Assembly (NCBI GenBank): GCA_027310325.1
Contig: DAIDBB010000535.1
Location: 1-5,085 of the forward strand
Direction: 5' to 3'
Origin: a bacterium
GTDB lineage: Bacteria; Desulfobacterota; GWC2-55-46
Length of the DNA stretch: 5,085 nucleotides
Shown here: positions 1 to 5,085 of the stretch, piece by piece
Position numbering within the stretch: the stretch's first letter is position 1
How the letters are laid out: every line of letters begins with the position of its first letter
Made by a program: the position numbers and the translations under genes
The notes under the pieces: generated by a model
The model's input: the letters and a program-made list of their open reading frames with translations, nothing else
What the model was told of the DNA's origin: nothing
The model's database searches: none

Positions 1-952
1 ACTGAGGAGAGGGGAGCCGATGAGGAGGCTTGTAAGGGAAACGGCCATCGCCCCGGATGACCTAATACTTCCGCTCTTCGTAACCCCGGGCAAGGGCGTC
101 AAAAAGCCGATAAAGTCGATGCCAGGCCATTTTCAGTTGTCGGTGGATAACATAAGGAAAGAGGCGAAAGAAGCCGGAGACCTGGGCATATCCTCCGTCA
201 TACTCTTTGGCATCCCGGAGTACAAGGACCCGGAGGGGAGCTCCGCTTACGATCCCAAGGGCCCCGTACAGGCTGCCATAGCCGAGATTAAGGCAAAGGT
301 CCCGGGGTTAATAGTCATTACCGACGTATGCGCTTGCGAATATACTTCCCACGGCCATTGTGGTATCATAAAGAATAACGACGTGGATAACGACGCCACG
401 CTCGAGCTTTTAAGCAGGGAGGCGCTCTCGCACGCCGAGGCCGGGGCGGATATAGTCGCGCCCTCGGACATGATGGACGGCAGGGTTTCCGCCATAAGGT
501 CTACCCTCGACGATAACGGCTTCACCCAGGTCCCGATAATGAGCTACGCCGCCAAGTACGCGTCGGCCTTTTACGGGCCCTTCAGGGAAGCCGCCGAATC
601 CACCCCCCAGTTCGGCGACAGGAGAACCTACCAGATGGACCCCGCGAACAGCGACGAGGCCATAAGGGAAGTGATGCTCGACGTAACGGAAGGGGCCGAC
701 ATAGTGATGGTAAAGCCGGCGCTCCCGTACCTTGACATCATCCGGAGGATAAAGAGCGAGTTCAATTACCCGGTAGCGGCCTATAACGTGAGCGGCGAGT
801 TCTCGATGATAAAGGCGGCGGCTGAAAAAGGGTGGCTTGACGGGGAGAGGGCGATGATGGAGTCGCTCGTATCCATAAAACGCGCTGGAGCGGACATGAT
901 ACTCACCTACTTCGCCAAGGAGGCCGCGAAAGTCTTACAGAAGGAAGGCTAA
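1..952 (+). CDS. hemB: Porphobilinogen synthase (delta-aminolevulinic acid dehydratase), 5' end outside window
   Basis: Condenses two 5-aminolevulinate molecules to porphobilinogen, the first common step of heme, siroheme and cobalamin synthesis, in the cytoplasm. Counting from the ATG at 20, the Zn-site motif DVCACEYTSHGHCG gives C104, C106 and C114, with the C-x-C-x7-C spacing of the Zn-dependent E. coli-type enzymes. The two active-site lysines are K179 (SYAAKYASAFYGPFR) and K232 (VMVKPALPYLD), the latter being the expected Schiff-base lysine. The frame stays open upstream of ATG 20 to the window edge and reads LRRGEP before MRRLVRET. This resembles the conserved family N-terminus (an Arg-rich stretch before the RRLVRET-like segment), and 310 residues is slightly short of the usual about 325. 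I infer that the real start lies left of the window and that ATG 20 is internal, although a purine-rich stretch precedes it. The C-terminus is complete. The gene is followed after 62 bp by the AhbD-like gene, probably in one heme operon. Identification is very secure; only the start is uncertain. Confidence 0.96.
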   Translation, partial: LRRGEPMRRLVRETAIAPDDLILPLFVTPGKGVKKPIKSMPGHFQLSVDNIRKEAKEAGDLGISSVILFGIPEYKDPEGSSAYDPKGPVQAAIAEIKAKVPGLIVITDVCACEYTSHGHCGIIKNNDVDNDATLELLSREALSHAEAGADIVAPSDMMDGRVSAIRSTLDDNGFTQVPIMSYAAKYASAFYGPFREAAESTPQFGDRRTYQMDPANSDEAIREVMLDVTEGADIVMVKPALPYLDIIRRIKSEFNYPVAAYNVSGEFSMIKAAAEKGWLDGERAMMESLVSIKRAGADMILTYFAKEAAKVLQKEG

Positions 953-1001
953 GAACGGTTTTAAACAAACTTACATCGAACGCATATCACTTTCGAATCA
1001 A

Positions 1002-1008
1002 AGAGGAG
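1002..1008 (+). promoter_or_regulatory. Ribosome binding site of the AhbD-like gene
   Basis: AGAGGAG lies 6 nt upstream of the ATG at 1015 and is a strong Shine-Dalgarno match. It decides the start: the His-rich leader is translated, and the protein does not begin nearer the radical SAM core at about residue 53 or at internal Met16. No clear terminator separates hemB from this site. A weak AT-rich stretch (961-990) could hold a promoter, but I cannot recognise good -35/-10 boxes. Confidence 0.75.
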
Positions 1009-1014
1009 TTCTGT

Positions 1015-2262
1015 ATGAACGGACATATACCAAAGGGCCATTCTCATGAAGCGCCGGGCATGGGCGGCGCGGGGCACGGGCACAGCCACGGCCACGACCA
1101 CGACCACGGAAAGGGGCACGGCCATGGCCACGGGCACGGGCACGGGCACGGGGGCCCGGACAAGAGCGGCGGGAGGAAGTGGCTCCCGAAGCTCATCGCA
1201 TGGGAGCTGACGAGGTCCTGTAACCTCGACTGCATACACTGCAGGGCGGCGGCGCGTTTCGGCCCCTACCCGAACGAGCTAACGACGGAAGAGTGCTTGA
1301 GGTTCCTAGATGACGTGGCGTCGTTCTCGAACCCCATAATGATAATGACCGGCGGCGAGCCGATGCTCCGTGACGACATCTGGGACATAGCCAGGTACGG
1401 CACCAAGCTCGGGCTACGCATGGTCATGGCCCCGTGCGGGTTCCTTGTTACCGAGGAGACCGCCAGGAAGATGATCGAGTCCGGAATACAGAGGGTAAGC
1501 TTTTCCATAGACGGCGCCACCGCCGAGAGCCACGACAACTTCAGGCGCGTTAAAGGCGCCTTCGAGAGCGTCATGAAGGCCATCGAGAACGTAAAGAAGG
1601 CCGGGCTCGATTTTCAGGTGAATACCACGATAACAAAGCACAATCTTAAGGAACTCCCCGAGATACTCGACCTCGTCATAAAGCTCGGGGCAAAGGCGCA
1701 CCACCCGTTCCTCCTCGTCCCGACCGGAAGGGGCGCGCAGTTGAAGGACCAGGAGATATCCCCCGAGGAGTATGAGAAGTCCCTTACATGGTTCTACGAC
1801 ATGAGGGACAAGGTGCCGCTCCAGTTCAAGCCCACGTGCGCCCCTCACTACTACCGGATATTCAGGCAGAAGGAACGCGAGAAGGGGATAACCGTAACGC
1901 CGGAGACCCACGGGCTCGACGCCATGAGCAAGGGGTGCATGGGCGGACAGTCCTTCGCCTTCGTCTCCAATACCGGCAAGGTCCAGATATGCGGCTTCCT
2001 CGACGTCGAATGCGGGGACATAAGGAAAGAGCCCTTCCACACCATATGGGACACCTCGAAGGTGTTCCAGGAGATGCGCGCCTGGGACGACTACAACGGA
2101 AGGTGCGGCTACTGCGAGTTCAGGAAGGTATGCGGCGGATGCAGGGCAAGAGCCTACGCCTTTACCGGCAACTACATGGACGAAGAGCCGTTCTGCACGT
2201 ACCAGCCCTCTGAAGCCGCCAAACAGGCGAGGGACGAGAAAAAGGCCCAGAGTAAGGGTTAG
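1015..2262 (+). CDS. ahbD: AhbD-like heme b synthase (radical SAM/SPASM) with His-rich N-terminus
   Basis: A 415-residue radical SAM enzyme that most resembles AhbD, which oxidatively decarboxylates two propionates of Fe-coproporphyrin III to the vinyl groups of heme b in the siroheme-dependent pathway. Residues 1-50 are a Gly/His-rich leader with 15 His. The radical SAM core starts near KWLPKLIAWELTRSC and carries the cluster motif C69-x3-C73-x2-C76, the SAM-binding GGEP at 113-116, and APCG at 139-142. The C-terminal SPASM-type region has C308, G321-x4-C326, and then C364-x2-C367-x5-C373-x2-C376 with C394, which can hold a second 4Fe-4S cluster. The segments AHHPFLLVPTGRG and QFKPTCAPHYYR look typical of AhbD rather than AhbC or NirJ; this is from memory of the family, not from a search. 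The neighbouring hemB supports a tetrapyrrole role. The main alternative is another NirJ/AhbC-type heme-modifying radical SAM protein. The leader may bind metal ions. Confidence 0.88.
   Translation: MNGHIPKGHSHEAPGMGGAGHGHSHGHDHDHGKGHGHGHGHGHGHGGPDKSGGRKWLPKLIAWELTRSCNLDCIHCRAAARFGPYPNELTTEECLRFLDDVASFSNPIMIMTGGEPMLRDDIWDIARYGTKLGLRMVMAPCGFLVTEETARKMIESGIQRVSFSIDGATAESHDNFRRVKGAFESVMKAIENVKKAGLDFQVNTTITKHNLKELPEILDLVIKLGAKAHHPFLLVPTGRGAQLKDQEISPEEYEKSLTWFYDMRDKVPLQFKPTCAPHYYRIFRQKEREKGITVTPETHGLDAMSKGCMGGQSFAFVSNTGKVQICGFLDVECGDIRKEPFHTIWDTSKVFQEMRAWDDYNGRCGYCEFRKVCGGCRARAYAFTGNYMDEEPFCTYQPSEAAKQARDEKKAQSKG
1075..1152 (+). repeat. CAC-GGN type hexamer repeat encoding the His-Gly leader
   Basis: An in-frame low-complexity tract built mainly of CACGGG/CACGGC hexamers encodes alternating His-Gly (also His-Ser and His-Asp) at residues 21-46 of the AhbD-like protein. 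It is interrupted by GGAAAGGGG (Gly-Lys-Gly), which splits it into two blocks. The last four units (1129-1152) are perfect CACGGG repeats, so the tract could change length by replication slippage in whole codon pairs without shifting the frame. The reverse strand has a long open frame here only because of this repeat. Confidence 0.8.
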
Positions 2263-2280
2263 GCGCTATTACTGTAAAGA

Positions 2281-2442
2281 TTTAACAGATTGCTGAAAAA
2301 CCCGGAATTTGTTCAGGCTGCTCAAAAAGCTCCAGATGCTAGGCGTCGAGAAGCGAGGAATGAGGCGTACCTTTGCATGTACGCCGCAGTGACGAGCGAC
2401 GAAGACAACGAAGCAGATGGACTTTTTTAGCAGCCTGTTAAA
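2281..2442. repeat. Palindromic MITE-like intergenic repeat with terminal inverted repeats
   Basis: The left end (2281-2300) and the reverse complement of the right end (2423-2442) match at 17 of 20 positions, beginning TTTAACAG. A second, inner left arm pairs with the same right arm: CAGGCTGCT (2314-2322) with AGCAGCCTG (2429-2437), then AAAAAG (2324-2329) with CTTTTT (2422-2427), TCCA with TGGA, and TGCT with AGCA. The centre has a separate hairpin, GGCGTAC (2364-2370) and GTACGCC (2379-2385), with an 8-nt loop. No protein is encoded. The structure resembles dispersed palindromic repeats that I recall from deltaproteobacterial and related genomes, but copy number cannot be seen here. The stem followed by a T-run on the + strand (2422-2428), and its mirror on the - strand, could terminate transcription, including that of ahbD. 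It lies between the ahbD stop and the next small gene. Confidence 0.75.
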
Positions 2443-2462
2443 GACCAGCCGTCAGGGCCTCT

Positions 2463-2636
2463 ATGCTTAAATACAAGGTCGTTGAGATATCGACCGTGAC
2501 CGACGAAGAGATAGAAGGCGCCGTCAACTCCCGCGTTAAGGAAGGCTGGGGGTTCGACGGCATCAGCTTCGTGGTGCGCGAATCGTCCAAGAGGCCTGCC
2601 ATGGCCTTTATCTTTTTTACCAGAGACGAGCCTTAG
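2463..2636 (+). CDS. Small DUF4177-like protein of unknown function
   Basis: A 57-residue reading frame starting MLKYKVVEISTVTDEEIEGA and ending with MAFIFFTRDEP before TAG. The layout is a first strand (KYKVVEIS), an acidic helix-like segment (TDEEIEGAVNSRVKEG), a Gly-Trp turn (EGWGFDG), and two further strands (ISFVVRE and AMAFIFFTR). This fits the small DUF4177-type fold, in which a YKVVE-like strand and an EGW motif recur, and I judge it a real gene for that reason. AGGG at 2454-2457, 5 nt before the ATG, is a modest ribosome binding site. Codon use (ATA, GGC, AAG) is like that of its neighbours. It begins 20 bp after the palindromic repeat and ends 22 bp before the RDD gene, so the two may be co-transcribed. 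No catalytic residues or membrane segment are visible; it is probably cytoplasmic. The function is unknown. Confidence 0.72.
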   Translation: MLKYKVVEISTVTDEEIEGAVNSRVKEGWGFDGISFVVRESSKRPAMAFIFFTRDEP

Positions 2637-2658
2637 CCGGCCCGAGACATATTGACAT

Positions 2659-3129
2659 ATGGACGAGAATACCCATGTTAAAGAGACTTCCGGGGCCTGG
2701 GACGAGGAGTCGATAAAGGCGGATATCCTCGAGCGGTTCCTCGCCAAGCTCATCGACTTTCTCATAGTCGGGGCCCTCTTCGCGTTCCCGACCATCGTAG
2801 GGCCTCTGGCCGGGCTTACGTATATCCTCATATCAGACGGGCTTAAAGGGGGGCAATCGGTCGGCAAAAGGATAATCGGCCTGAAGGTCCTCTCCGGCCC
2901 GGACTCCGTTCCCTGCGACTTCAGGAAGTCGATCATAAGGAACGGGGATTTCGGAGCGATGCTCCTCTGGTACATAATCGTCGGCTGGATACCCTACGTC
3001 GGAAAGCTCCTGACGGCCCTCGTCTGGATGGCCATCGTCGCGCTCGAACTCCTCCTCATATACGCTGAAGGCGCGAGGTTCGGCGACAGGATCGCCGGCA
3101 CCACGGTAGTTTCCGCAGAAGACCATTAA
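2659..3129 (+). CDS. RDD-family integral membrane protein
   Basis: A 156-residue membrane protein. The acidic N-terminus (1-22) precedes ERFLAKLIDFLIVGAL, which contains the characteristic Arg (R26) and Asp (D33) of RDD proteins in the first helix. Hydrophobic segments lie at about 31-45, 46-60, 98-115 and 117-135. The loop GGQSVGKRIIGLKVL (64-78) is the family's other conserved stretch, and FGDRIAGTTVV (141-151) supplies the late Asp (D143). RDD proteins are inner-membrane proteins of mostly unknown role, some proposed to be transport-related; nothing here points to a substrate. The start is fixed by an in-frame stop at 2653-2655 just upstream, although the ribosome binding site is weak. The gene follows the DUF4177-like gene by 22 bp and precedes the DUF1499 gene by 61 bp, all in one direction, so an operon is plausible. 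Family assignment is confident; the function is open. Confidence 0.87.
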   Translation: MDENTHVKETSGAWDEESIKADILERFLAKLIDFLIVGALFAFPTIVGPLAGLTYILISDGLKGGQSVGKRIIGLKVLSGPDSVPCDFRKSIIRNGDFGAMLLWYIIVGWIPYVGKLLTALVWMAIVALELLLIYAEGARFGDRIAGTTVVSAEDH

Positions 3130-3190
3130 CGCCTCTTCGTTTTCCTCGAACGGACCTTGACAACACGCCTTTTCTTGATAGCCTTTTTCC

Positions 3191-3949
3191 ATGAACAACC
3201 GGACAGGGAAAGAATCTTCGAAAGCAGAGGGGCTTGCGGTTGCCGGGTTTACGATAGCACTGCTCTCGGTCATCTTCGCGATAGCATCCGGGCTCGGCAA
3301 CCGGCTCGGGGTCTGGGACTTTAGATTTGGTTTTGCGGTATTGAGGTACTCCGTGTTCGGGGCCGCCATAGGAGCCCTTATATCCTTGGCAGGCCTTGTC
3401 TCTTCGACAAGGCGGAGGGGATACGCGGGTCTGGCCGCGGCAGGGCTCATAATCGGCCTTGTGACCGTATATGTGCCGCTGCACCGGTGGCTTGTCGCCA
3501 AAGCCGTCCCTCCGATCCACGACATCAGCACCGATACCGACGACCCGCCGAAATTCGTCGCGATACTGCCCATAAGGGGCGAGGGGCCCTATACAAATCC
3601 GCCGGAGTACGGCGGCCCTCATGTTGCGGCCCTCCAGCACGAGGCCTACCCGGACATAAAGCCGCTGGTGCTTCCCGTTAAAAGCGACGTCGCTTTTGAA
3701 AAAGCGCTATCCGCCGCGAAGGCGCTCAACTGGGCCATAGTTGACGCGAACGAGCGCGAGGGCAGGATCGAGGCGACCGATACGACCTTCTGGTTCGGCT
3801 TCAAGGACGACATAGTCATAAGGATAACGCCCTTGGGGCCGGGATCAAGAGTCGATATCAGGTCCGTGTCGCGCGTAGGCAAAAGCGACATCGGAAAGAA
3901 CGCGGAGCGGATAAGAAGGTTTTTCGCGGTGTTGAAAGGGAGGTCTTGA
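3191..3949 (+). CDS. Membrane-anchored DUF1499 domain protein
   Basis: A 252-residue protein of two parts. Residues 1-105 hold three hydrophobic segments (about 13-32, 50-71 and 79-96) with a positively charged loop, STRRRG, between the second and third. Residues 107-248 form a DUF1499 domain, recognised by PPIHDISTDTDDPPKF, the NPPEYGG segment (136-142), the AYPDIKPL segment, and the strongly conserved EATDTTFWFGFKDDIVIRI (194-212) followed by SRVDIRSVSRVGKSDIGKN. The domain's function is unknown, and its side of the membrane cannot be fixed from the sequence. The ATG at 3191 is the only Met in the protein, and an in-frame TAG at 3179-3181 blocks any longer form. The Shine-Dalgarno signal is poor (the leader is T-rich), so a later GTG or TTG start is possible but would cut into the first helix. 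The gene ends 8 bp from the stop of the convergent phosphoesterase gene. Confidence 0.86.
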   Translation: MNNRTGKESSKAEGLAVAGFTIALLSVIFAIASGLGNRLGVWDFRFGFAVLRYSVFGAAIGALISLAGLVSSTRRRGYAGLAAAGLIIGLVTVYVPLHRWLVAKAVPPIHDISTDTDDPPKFVAILPIRGEGPYTNPPEYGGPHVAALQHEAYPDIKPLVLPVKSDVAFEKALSAAKALNWAIVDANEREGRIEATDTTFWFGFKDDIVIRITPLGPGSRVDIRSVSRVGKSDIGKNAERIRRFFAVLKGRS

Positions 3950-3978
3950 AAGGCGGACTAACGCGCCTTCCACCTTTC
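3934..3978. terminator. Possible shared hairpin at the convergent gene ends
   Basis: AAGGCG (3950-3955) can pair with CGCCTT (3964-3969) across an 8-nt loop, and outside it GAAAGG (3934-3939) can pair with CCTTTC (3973-3978) across an unequal internal loop. The structure straddles both stop codons (TGA at 3947-3949 on +, TAG at 3960-3958 on -). It might serve as a bidirectional terminator, but neither strand has a following T-run, so this is only a candidate. Confidence 0.3.
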
Positions 3979-4665
3979 GAGCCTGAAGGTCTTTCCATCG
4001 TAGACGAGGTAATGCAACTTGTCGGCCCAGGGGCCGGGATTGGCGTAGTAGCCGCTTCCCTCCCTGTGGACCCCGGCCACGTGCGAGTGGGCCATGACGA
4101 CCGCAGAGAACCCCTCGTTTATCTTTTTTCTGGCGAAATCACGCAGGACCGAATCGAGCCAGGGGGAGCCTTTGCCCTGATTCCTGCTGCGCCTCGATAG
4201 GCATCGGGCGGACTTCCAGACTACCATTGGGGTGGCGAGAAACGCAACGACCCTGAAAACAGGGCTCCTCAGAAAACCCCTCCAGAGCCTGTATCCGAGG
4301 GTCATGGCCGCTGTGTCCCCGTGGCTTAAGTATACGCGCCCGCCTCCCACGTCCAGGGCGAAGGCATCCGGATGGACCGAGGCCCCGAGCTTTTTGGTAA
4401 AGAAACTGCCCATCGAAAAGTCGTGGTTGCCTTCGAGGTAAATTATCTTTACCCCTTTATCCTTAAGGCTTAAGAGGCTTTCAAGAAGGGGGAGGTAGTT
4501 ACGGTAAGCTATCCTGTTATCGCCCGCCCAGAAGTCAAACAGGTCGCCGAGGATTACAAGCGTATCGACGTTGTCGAAGCCTTCTTCCATGAACTTCACG
4601 AGGGTCTTCTGGTTGGGGTCTTCAAGCCCTTTCAGGTGGGCGTCGGCGATAAAGACTATCTTCAT
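3958..4665 (-). CDS. LpxH-like metallophosphoesterase (putative UDP-2,3-diacylglucosamine hydrolase)
   Basis: A 235-residue calcineurin-like phosphoesterase. The dinuclear metal-site motifs are all present and in order: D8-A-H10 (FIADAHL), GD41LFDFW, GN80HD, H115 in SHGD, and H193-S-H195 (MAHSHVAG), with YYANPGPW near the end. The order, the total length (LpxH is about 240) and GDLFDFWAGD resemble LpxH, which cleaves UDP-2,3-diacylglucosamine to lipid X and UMP in lipid A synthesis on the cytoplasmic face of the inner membrane. Unlike classical LpxH (GNRD and HGDxLCTDD), it has GNHD at 79-82 and HGDTAAMTLGYRLWRGFLRSP, so it belongs to a divergent LpxH-like branch and its substrate is uncertain. 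The hydrophobic stretch at 135-150 (PVFRVVAFLATPMVVW) may be a membrane-associated lid. The ribosome binding site upstream is weak. The gene is separated from aroE by 200 bp containing the aroE terminator, so it probably has its own promoter. Confidence 0.82.
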   Translation of the reverse strand: MKIVFIADAHLKGLEDPNQKTLVKFMEEGFDNVDTLVILGDLFDFWAGDNRIAYRNYLPLLESLLSLKDKGVKIIYLEGNHDFSMGSFFTKKLGASVHPDAFALDVGGGRVYLSHGDTAAMTLGYRLWRGFLRSPVFRVVAFLATPMVVWKSARCLSRRSRNQGKGSPWLDSVLRDFARKKINEGFSAVVMAHSHVAGVHREGSGYYANPGPWADKLHYLVYDGKTFRLERWKAR

Positions 4666-4865
4666 TATTCAATAGATTGAGGGACCTTTTATGCCCTTTC
4701 GGCGCCTATGGAACTCTAAATAGACATTTTACACGCACGGGGCCCATAAACGCCACAAAAAATTTGAAGCTCCTCGCGCAAGATGCGGCGAGCTTCCAAA
4801 CGCAATGAAACTATTTCTATTCGCCCGCTTACCGCAACGGGCCGTGGGTAGTGAGCTACGCATTT
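4666..4865. other. 200-bp intergenic region between aroE and the LpxH-like gene
   Basis: No convincing reading frame is present. Besides the aroE terminator it holds a short inverted repeat, GCCCG and CGGGC, around a 10-nt loop (about 4823-4842), and GTAG/CTAC near 4848-4859, neither followed by a T-run in a useful place. The promoter of the LpxH-like gene should lie at about 4670-4755 on the - strand. That stretch is AT-rich in places (TATTTAGAG and CATAAAAGG on the - strand), but I could not define a good -35/-10 pair. Confidence 0.5.
4756..4800 (-). terminator. Rho-independent terminator downstream of aroE
   Basis: Read on the - strand, GAAGCTC (from 4796-4790) pairs with GAGCTTC (4772-4766). 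An inner extension has one C-C mismatch, a T-G wobble and three further GC pairs (4775-4777 with 4785-4787) around a 7-nt loop. The stem is followed by AAATTTTTTG (4765-4756), giving a run of six T. TTT/AAA flanking the stem can extend it with one bulged C. The site is about 70 bp past the aroE stop and before the LpxH-like gene, so it should end the aroE transcript. Confidence 0.75.
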
Positions 4866-5085
4866 TCAGGCGCCGCGCAGCAGATCCTCTTCCTTCTGAA
4901 GCCCTTCAAGGGCGGCCGTTTTCATGACGTCGGCCGGGGCCGTAAGCCCAGTCCAGAGCTCGAATGAAAGGGCGCCCTGGTGGACGAGCATCCCGAGACC
5001 CGTATGGGTCTGGAGGCCCATCCTCCTGGAGTCCTTTATAAGGTCGGTCTCAAGCGGGCGGTAGACGATGTCGGATACTATGGCC
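4866..5085 (-). CDS. aroE: Shikimate dehydrogenase, C-terminal part (5' end outside window)
   Basis: The last 72 codons of a gene that runs in from the right edge and stops at TGA (4868-4866). AroE reduces 3-dehydroshikimate to shikimate with NADPH, the fourth step of the chorismate pathway, in the cytoplasm. The visible part begins with IVSDIVYRPLETDLIKDSRR, the AroE segment usually read as D-x-V-Y-x-P-x-x-T-x-L-L near the cofactor site. It continues with TGLGMLVHQGALSFELWTG, the family's C-terminal signature with its conserved Gln (HQGA) lining the substrate site. The remaining residues (LTAPADVMKTAALEGL and a charged tail) form the usual closing helix. No frameshift or premature stop is seen, so the fragment is due only to the window boundary. 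A terminator follows about 70 bp downstream. Confidence 0.93.
   Translation of the reverse strand, partial: AIVSDIVYRPLETDLIKDSRRMGLQTHTGLGMLVHQGALSFELWTGLTAPADVMKTAALEGLQKEEDLLRGA

Noticed and set aside
961..1239. - strand frame with a Val-Pro repeat
   Set aside because: It is the antisense of the His-Gly hexamer repeat and has no convincing start signal or homology.
1414..2040. 208-codon open frame on the - strand
   Set aside because: It lies wholly antisense within the AhbD-like gene, whose motifs are intact, and its translation resembles no family; it is a by-product of high GC codon use.
1788..2213. 141-codon + strand frame rich in Arg, His and Gln
   Set aside because: It is an out-of-frame shadow of the AhbD-like gene; the Cys motifs are in the other frame.
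2281..2442. CRISPR array or RNA gene in the intergenic repeat
   Set aside because: There are no regularly spaced direct repeats, and the inverted arms and unequal spacing fit a palindromic repeat element; no tRNA or rRNA pattern is seen.
3157..3185. TTGACA before the DUF1499 gene as a sigma-70 promoter
   Set aside because: The -35 box is perfect, but at 16-18 bp spacing there is no -10-like hexamer; the only candidate (TTGATA) is 12 bp away.
2833..3640. Two long - strand frames opposite the RDD and DUF1499 genes
   Set aside because: They run across the opposite strand of two clearly conserved genes and their translations look like low-complexity shadow sequence.
3946..4200. 84-codon + strand frame overlapping the end of the DUF1499 gene
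   Set aside because: It is antisense to the C-terminal part of the phosphoesterase, including the conserved AHSH motif region, and has no recognisable domain.
4823..4842. GCCCG/CGGGC inverted repeat as a second terminator
   Set aside because: The stem is only 5 bp and no T-run follows on either strand.

Overview
The window looks like chromosomal DNA from a Gram-negative, probably anaerobic or facultative bacterium of the Desulfobacterota (deltaproteobacterial) or Nitrospirota type. The reasons are a moderately high GC content, frequent ATA (Ile) and AGG (Arg) codons, a radical-SAM heme synthase of the siroheme-dependent (Ahb) pathway, and a lipid A pathway-like hydrolase. The lineage is an inference; no rRNA or other phylogenetic marker is present.

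Left part (1-2262, + strand): hemB (porphobilinogen synthase), whose reading frame is open at the left edge so that the true start probably lies outside, is followed after 62 bp by an AhbD-like radical SAM/SPASM protein with a striking His-rich N-terminal leader (15 His in the first 45 residues). HemB makes an early tetrapyrrole precursor. AhbD-type enzymes perform the last step to heme b by decarboxylating Fe-coproporphyrin III. The pair therefore brackets the early and final steps of heme synthesis.

Middle (2263-3949, + strand): a non-coding stretch holds a roughly 162-bp palindromic, MITE-like repeat with imperfect 20-bp terminal inverted repeats (17/20), a nested second copy of the left arm and a small central hairpin. 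It may also act as a transcription terminator for ahbD. Next come three uncharacterised genes in the same direction: a 57-residue DUF4177-like protein (2463-2636), an RDD-family membrane protein (2659-3129), and a three-helix membrane protein with a C-terminal DUF1499 domain (3191-3949).

Right part (3950-5085, - strand): an LpxH-like metallophosphoesterase (3958-4665) converges on the DUF1499 gene with only 8 bp between the stops. Further right is the 3' end of aroE (shikimate dehydrogenase), cut by the window edge and followed on its own strand by a good rho-independent terminator (about 4756-4800). aroE and the lpxH-like gene are therefore probably separate transcription units.

Most genes are conserved housekeeping or known-family genes. 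I see no phage, CRISPR, toxin-antitoxin or other defence system. The most unusual items are the palindromic repeat and the His-rich leader on the heme synthase.
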